DNA of 54,260 nucleotides from Zoopage sp. CT-All (lineage: Eukaryota > Zoopagomycota > Zoopagomycetes > Zoopagales > Zoopagaceae), in contig QZWS01000006.1 of the NCBI GenBank assembly GCA_004114245.1, positions 1 through 54,260 on the forward strand, given 5' to 3'. Positions 49,567 through 54,260 of the stretch are shown in pieces. Both the position numbers and the translations under genes were made by a program. The notes beneath the pieces were generated by a model, which did no database searches, had not been told where the DNA came from, and worked only from the letters and a program-made list of their open reading frames with translations. Every line of letters begins with the position of its first letter. Positions within the stretch are counted from its first letter, which is position 1.

Positions 49567-50104
49567 GATGCTGGCCGGTCTGCGGGCAGATGGCAGTCTC
49601 GAGCCGAGGGACATGTCCCGCTTCATTCCCGCAACCCTGCGCCGCGCCCCCGCCGCAACGGTAACGGCCTTCCTCGTTCTCCACGAGATCACCGCCATCG
49701 TGCCCACAGTCGCCGTGTTCTCCATACTGCGCGCTGCCGATGTTGGTCTTCCTGCTCCCGAGAGCGAGCTGATCGCAAAGGCGGAGCGCTCGCTCAACCG
49801 TCTCCGGGCTCGTGCTGGGCTGGAGCCGTGGAAGGAGGGCGACGACCTGAAGATGATACAGCATCTGGCAATGTCCTATGCCGTGGTGAAGCTGCTGCTG
49901 CCGGTGAGGATCGCTGCGAGCGTCGCTGCTGCGCCGTGGTTTGCACGACAAGCTGTCATCCCCATCACATCCCGCTTCCGCCGCTTGGTTATGCCTAATG
50001 CATCGCGTGAAAAATACATTCCCCTCAAGGGCTTCTATTGCGGCGAACGGATCCGGGCAGGGCGTCGACCATTCTGTCGCGCCAAGCGGCCAGCACGGCC
50101 ATAG
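49565..50104 (+). CDS. FAM210/DUF1279-like mitochondrial membrane protein, putative
   Basis: From the first in-frame ATG at 49565 (MMLAGLRADG) 179 residues; a start at 49613 (MSRFIPATLRRAPAA) would give a targeting-peptide-like N-terminus. Core: TVTAFLVLHEITAIVPTVAV and LAMSYAVVKLLLPVRIAASV, two hydrophobic segments with a hydrophilic, Arg/Lys-rich loop between. The layout resembles FAM210/DUF1279 proteins of the inner mitochondrial membrane. The C-terminus (FYCGERIRAG) overlaps the COA8 gene by 80 bp on the other strand; an unseen intron could change this. Confidence 0.5.
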   Translation: MMLAGLRADGSLEPRDMSRFIPATLRRAPAATVTAFLVLHEITAIVPTVAVFSILRAADVGLPAPESELIAKAERSLNRLRARAGLEPWKEGDDLKMIQHLAMSYAVVKLLLPVRIAASVAAAPWFARQAVIPITSRFRRLVMPNASREKYIPLKGFYCGERIRAGRRPFCRAKRPARP

Positions 50105-50423
50105 CCTCCACCGGCACAGCCTGCAGATTCCTCCGCCACCACCACCGATTGTACTCTCTGAATCTCGCAGCATTTTCCCTCTCAAAGGCGCGATAAAATA
50201 CAGTCATTTTGTCTTCGTTGGCCTCGTCCAGCGCTGCCTCGTTGTCGGCAAATCGCTGCCGCATGCCAAGCCAAAAGTGGTGATGGTGCCGGTCCATCCG
50301 CATGCGCATCAGCCTCCACCGTCGCACGCTTCTGTTTTCATTCACAGGGCGCGGATACACCGCGGGGCGGACGGCGGAAAGAGCATGAGGCGGGCCGAGC
50401 TGAACGTGTCGCAGACTCGCCAT
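50025..50423 (-). CDS. COA8: COA8/APOPT1-like cytochrome c oxidase assembly factor
   Basis: 132 residues from the ATG at 50423 (MASLRHVQLGPPHALSAVRP), an N-terminus rich in basic residues and suited to mitochondrial import. The COA8 core is HFWLGMRQRFADNEAALDEA, then FYRAFERENAARFREYNRWW and a WRRN segment, matching the family pattern HFW ... FY-x-x-F ... YN-x-x-W. Family knowledge: COA8 protects complex IV assembly from oxidative stress and is mostly known from animals. The gene is divergent from RFC1 with 46 bp between starts. Confidence 0.75.
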   Translation of the reverse strand: MASLRHVQLGPPHALSAVRPAVYPRPVNENRSVRRWRLMRMRMDRHHHHFWLGMRQRFADNEAALDEANEDKMTVFYRAFERENAARFREYNRWWWRRNLQAVPVEAMAVLAAWRDRMVDALPGSVRRNRSP

Positions 50424-50469
50424 CCTCAAAGCCGAAAACAGCCTGCAACTTCTCAACCTGGTGACAACC

Positions 50470-53411
50470 ATGGCGACGCGCGACATCGCCTCGTTCTTCA
50501 AGAAGATCCCTAGACAGGCCGCCGCCCGCGCCTTGCCCGCTCCCCCGGAGCCTCCAAGGGTATCGTCCGCGGCGGTGGCTATGGATGCAGACGCGTTCTT
50601 TGGCAGTCGGCCGGCGACTGTCGCCTCCGTCGCCCCAAAGCGCAAGGCCGAAAAGCCTGCAGAGGGCGACGAATACCATCCAGCGAAGAAAAAGGCACCT
50701 CCGAAATCGCCTCCAGCTGCATCGGTCAAAGTCCAGGCCGCGGATTCCATTGCTGAGACCAAGCCTGTCTTGCTACCGGAGACGCAGACACAGACGCAGG
50801 TTGAATCTACGGACACGGCCAAGAAGCCCGCGGCGTCAGTGCCCGTGCCTCTACTCGCCAGCGCTCACCTTCCGCTTTAGATTCTGGAAGCTGAAGCAGA
50901 ACAAGGGACCGGCTGCGCCCGGCTCAAAACTCATTCCCGAGGGTGCCGCAAACTGCCTACAGGGCCTCACCTTTGTCTTCACTGGCGAGCTCTCGTCCAT
51001 CAGTCGTGAAGACGCCCAAGATCTTGTCAAGCGATACGGGGGTCGCGTTACTAGCGCGCCTTCGTCCAGGACATCCTACGTAATCCTCGGCGACGACGCT
51101 GGACCGAAGAAATTGGAAAAAATCGCGCAGCTCAGCATCCGAACGTTGGACGAGGATGAATTCCTCGCGTTGGTTGGGTCAAAGCCTGCACAGGAAGAGA
51201 AAGTGGTAATTGCGCCTATCATACTGGATGAGGATGTCCAAATGCCGCAGGCGGTCTCTTCTTCTGCGGTCGCCAAGCTATCTCCTGCATCGTCGCAGAT
51301 TTCAGAGCCCCAGACCACGGAACCTCGAGCCATGGAACCTCGAGCCACGGAACCCGCCGCCACTAGGCCCTCACTTCTCTCCGAGTACCGCCTTTGGACC
51401 GACAAGTACCGGCCACGGGTGCTCAAGGATCTATGCGGTAACAAAAGCTCGATCGAAACTCTACTAAATTGGCTCAAAACCTATGGGCCGGCTACTAATA
51501 ACCGCGCCGTGCTCATATCTGGTCCGCCAGGGATTGGGAAGACAACTGCTGCTTTCCTCACATGCCAGGAGGCTGGATATGATGTGAAAGAATTGAACGC
51601 AAGCGAAGCTCGCAGCAAAGGTTCACTTGATGTAAGAATTGCTGTGCCATTTACATTCATTCTGATGCTTCAAATAGCAACTTTTGAAAAGTCTTATTGA
51701 CACCCATTCCATCTCCGAGTACCGAGTAGGCTATTCGCACCGTCATTTATATTAATCCTCTGCGTAGACTGGTGGAAGTCGACAGAAAATTGCCGTGGTG
51801 ATGGATGAATGCGACGGCATGTCCGCCGGCGACCGAGGCGGAATCGCAGAGCTTATTCTGCTCATCAAAAGGACCCAAGTACCGATCATCTGCATCTGCA
51901 ACGACAGACAGTCGCCCAAGGTCAAGTCGCTTGCCAACCATTGCATTGATATGCGGTTCCGCCGGCCCGAAGTAACTGCGATTCGTTCCAGAATCATGTC
52001 AATTGCTCACCGGTAAGATTCCGCGCATGTTGATCCAGTATCCAATGCATTGGAACAGAGAAAAGCTAAAAATTCCGTCGGCTGTGGTCGACCAATTGGT
52101 GTCCACTGCACAGTCGGACATTCGCCAAGTGCTCAATATCGTATGTCGACGCCACTTCTCGCGCTGTAGTGACAACACTCCTGTAGCTGTCATCATGGAC
52201 TGCCACCGAGAATGTTATCGATTACGACCAAGGAAAAGAACTGTAAGTCCTGACGATCGCCCCGAACGCTAATATCCTTGTAGGAGCGCTTCGACCAAGA
52301 AGCACATCGCCATGGGCCCATACGACATAACCTCGTACATCCTCGGCGGCTACAGCATGCATAGTCTCCCCGATCTGATCGAGGCCTACTTTCACGATTT
52401 TTCGATCTCGCCGCTAATGGTGCAGGAGAACTACATCAACTTGAAGCCAGCCATGGCTCGCGCGACCACCGAACCCCGGGCGCGTGCATTGCATGAGCTG
52501 GAGCTGATTCGAAATGCTGCATGTTCCATCAGCGACGGCGATCTAATCGACGCCATGATTCATGGGTGGGTGATGCGGAGCCTAATCAGAGCGTGCTAAC
52601 TCGATGCCAGATCCCAGCAACAGTGGGGTTTGCTCCCGGCACATGCGGTCCTTTCTTGTGTAATTCCAGCATACCATGCCCATGGTGCTGCTGGGGGCAT
52701 GTATGGTTTCCCATCGTAGGTGTTTCCAATGGTCGTCATGCAAATCTGATCGTCTCGCTGTCCAGCTGGCTTGGGCAAAATTCCAAGACTCTCAAAGGAC
52801 GACGTCTCGTTGCAGACATGGTTGGTCACACGCGCCTTAAAATTTCAGGCAATGCCAAGGAGTTTCGACAGTTGTACGTTCCTGCACTGCAGGCCAAGCT
52901 TGTCGATCCCTTGATCGCAGAAGGGACCGTAAGTTGGCAAAGCCACCACAATGATGCCGCTAATCCCTGCCCCTGCCTTAGGCTGGTGTGCCGACCGTGA
53001 TCAAAACGTTGGACCAGTACTATCTGACCAAGGAAAATTGGGATTCGATCAATGAATTGGTCCTGGACAGCTCGCGTGTCGATCTGCTGACCACACAAGC
53101 CAAGGCAGCGCTGACCAGGACGTTAGTTGGCACTTGTTGCTCATTATCTAGCTAACGAACCGACTAGCTATAACAAGGGGTCGCATCCAGTGCCGTATGC
53201 CTCAGCTGTGACGGCAAAGAAAGCAGCTGCCAGACGGAGCACGAGCAGTGCAGATGTCCCTGATTTCGAAGAGGCCGTAGTGAATGATGACGATGCTGGG
53301 GCGGATGAGGAGGAGGAGGAAGACGTGCCCAAGGCTTTGAAAAAGGTTACGGCAGCCAAAAAGCCGGCAGCAGCGCGCGGAGGCAAACGCGGCACTGGCC
53401 GAGGCCGCTGA
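50470..53411 (+). CDS. RFC1: Replication factor C subunit 1 (several introns)
   Basis: From ATG 50470 (MATRDIASFFKKIPRQ), with a PIP-like/Lys-rich N-terminus. A BRCT domain follows (LTFVFTGELSSISREDAQDL, TSYVILGDDAGPKKLEKIAQ), then WTDKYRPRVLKDLCGN, the Walker A GPPGIGKTTAA (51521-51550), LNASEARSKGS, Walker B VVMDECDGMS, and AAA+ lid and C-terminal RFC1 segments (MGPYDITSYILGGYSMHSLP). The C-terminus is KRGTGRGR. Introns include about 50842-50892, 51633-51785, 52012-52060, 52237-52284, 52567-52610 and 53122-53167; some borders are uncertain. Family knowledge: Rfc1 is the large subunit of the clamp loader that places PCNA at primer ends. Confidence 0.88.
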
Positions 53412-53514
53412 CACAAACACCAAATACAGCTGGGTTGAAGTATCCATTTTCAGCAAAACACATCGAACGGATACCTCGATGCTCGAGTGTTTTGTGGAGC
53501 AGCAACACCACGCC

Positions 53515-53976
53515 TTATTCAGGCCTGGGGCCACGACCGTATCCACCCCGGAACTCTGGGCGGAATTCACCAGCAGGGCCACCCTCCTTCCTGCGATACT
53601 CCTCGCGATCTGCACCACGCGGGGCACGGTACACGCCATCGGCGCCGGCGGGGCGACCGACACCAGCACCCGGGCGCACGCCGGACGGACGCGCAGTCTT
53701 CTTGAAGGTGGCAGGCACAATCTCGGTGGGCAGATGCAGATACTCGCGCAGATACTCGATTCCCTCATTTGTCAGCGAGTAGTAGTAGTGCTGCCAGGCG
53801 AACTGGGTCTTGACGAGGCCGCGCGAGTTGAGCGACTGCAGGGCCTTGACGACCTGCAGATTGGGCACGTCCATGTCGGGGTGGTTGCCGCCGTTGAAGT
53901 CCTTCTTGGCGACCATGACGCCCTCCTTGAAGAGGTTCTCGTAGATGAGCTTGCGGTTCTTGGTCGGGATGAGCAT
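53515..53976 (-). CDS. RPS10: 40S ribosomal protein eS10
   Basis: 153 residues beginning [20 protein letters not shown]. Conserved parts: [60 protein letters not shown] and [12 protein letters not shown]. The C-terminus is Gly/Arg-rich ([10 protein letters not shown]). Family knowledge: eS10 sits at the head of the 40S subunit near the mRNA entry site. The frame is open upstream; the start at 53976 is fixed by homology. A copy of part of this gene lies at 54206-54260. Confidence 0.97.
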   Translation of the reverse strand: MLIPTKNRKLIYENLFKEGVMVAKKDFNGGNHPDMDVPNLQVVKALQSLNSRGLVKTQFAWQHYYYSLTNEGIEYLREYLHLPTEIVPATFKKTARPSGVRPGAGVGRPAGADGVYRAPRGADREEYRRKEGGPAGEFRPEFRGGYGRGPRPE

Positions 53977-54205
53977 GGTCGCGGGATGCGCGTCGGTCGA
54001 TCGGTGCGGTCGGCGAGCGAAAAGGCCGAGCAAAACAGACTGTGGACAGCAACAACCCCTGGTAAGTGGTGTGCACCCCGGGGCCCTTGAGCCCTGGGCA
54101 CGCCCCGTTTATAAGTACAGCGCTACTCGTCCCAAGAAGCGTTGGCAGTCCAGCTTCCGTACGATATCGACGTGGTCGTCTCCACGCCCCATCCGCCGTT
54201 TATGC

Positions 54206-54260
54206 CGCCGGCGGGGCGACCGACACCAGCACCCGGGCGCACGCCGGACGGACGCGCAGT
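54206..54260 (-). pseudogene. Partial duplicate of eS10 coding sequence, cut by the window edge
   Basis: The last ~54 bases repeat 53643-53697 exactly, covering eS10 codons for the [15 protein letters not shown] stretch and a few more residues. To its left the sequence is unrelated (54121-54205). It could be a second eS10 gene whose rest lies beyond the window, a fragment or an assembly overlap. It cannot be decided here. Confidence 0.6.

Noticed and set aside
50424..50822. N-terminal part of a 265-codon minus-strand frame upstream of COA8
   Set aside because: This part is antisense to RFC1 exon 1; only the portion after the ATG at 50423 carries COA8 motifs.
1..54260. CRISPR arrays, bacterial operons or prophage
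   Set aside because: No regular direct repeats with spacers and no prokaryotic gene order; all genes are eukaryotic, many with spliceosomal introns.

Overview
This 54 kb window is nuclear DNA of a fungus. It carries a full set of eukaryotic housekeeping genes, many of them fungal in type (Hul4-like HECT ligase, Npy1/NUDT12, Mzm1, an OPT oligopeptide transporter), with very short GT-AG introns, mostly 40-54 nt. Gene spacing is extremely tight in GC-rich DNA. The exact lineage cannot be fixed from the sequence; ELMOD, HEATR5, DPM2/DPM3 and EB1 orthologues fit many fungal phyla. Several genes are visible only after splicing by eye (HUL4, ECH1, HEATR5, SEN15, MZM1, DPM2), because introns break their reading frames.

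Layout. 0-1.1 kb: proteasome alpha2 (cut by the window edge) and Skp1. 1.1-2.6 kb: AT-rich island with small TA-flanked inverted-repeat elements. 2.6-16.4 kb: Hul4 ligase, a SPOC-like protein, DPM2, a MATH/BTB protein, a secreted Cys protein, an ELMO-domain protein, Atp23 protease, a secreted HIT-domain protein with tandem repeats, an NPC2/ML protein and peroxisomal dienoyl-CoA isomerase. A lone LTR lies just upstream of the isomerase. 16.9-29.7 kb: OPT transporter, V-ATPase subunit F, eL15, the large HEATR5/Laa1 gene, an unrecognised low-complexity protein and uL16. 29.8-30.5 kb: a minisatellite and a second AT-rich island with a transposase relic. 30.5-39.6 kb: a very dense block (NAP/SET chaperone, Mzm1/LYRM7, Atp12, Slt11/RBM22, Enp2/NOL10, SSB-like protein, APC4, EB1). 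40.2-48.6 kb: an accessory region with small Trp-rich secreted proteins, a NUDT12-type pyrophosphatase, a third AT-rich TE graveyard, and a gene encoding two tandem protein kinases behind a possible signal peptide. 48.7-54 kb: Sen15, DPM3, a FAM210-like protein, COA8, RFC1 and eS10, then a partial duplicate of eS10 at the right edge.

Themes. Mitochondrial assembly factors recur (Atp23, Atp12, Mzm1, COA8, SSB), as do two of the three DPM synthase subunits (DPM2, DPM3) and two peroxisomal enzymes with PTS1-like C-termini (isomerase AKL, Nudix SKM). Divergent gene pairs have start codons 0-50 bp apart, and some convergent genes have stops 5-21 bp apart or overlap. The most unusual items are the tandem double kinase with mosaic divergence, the Trp-rich secreted proteins around it, the secreted HIT-repeat protein, and transition-biased (RIP-like) decay between two LTR copies.
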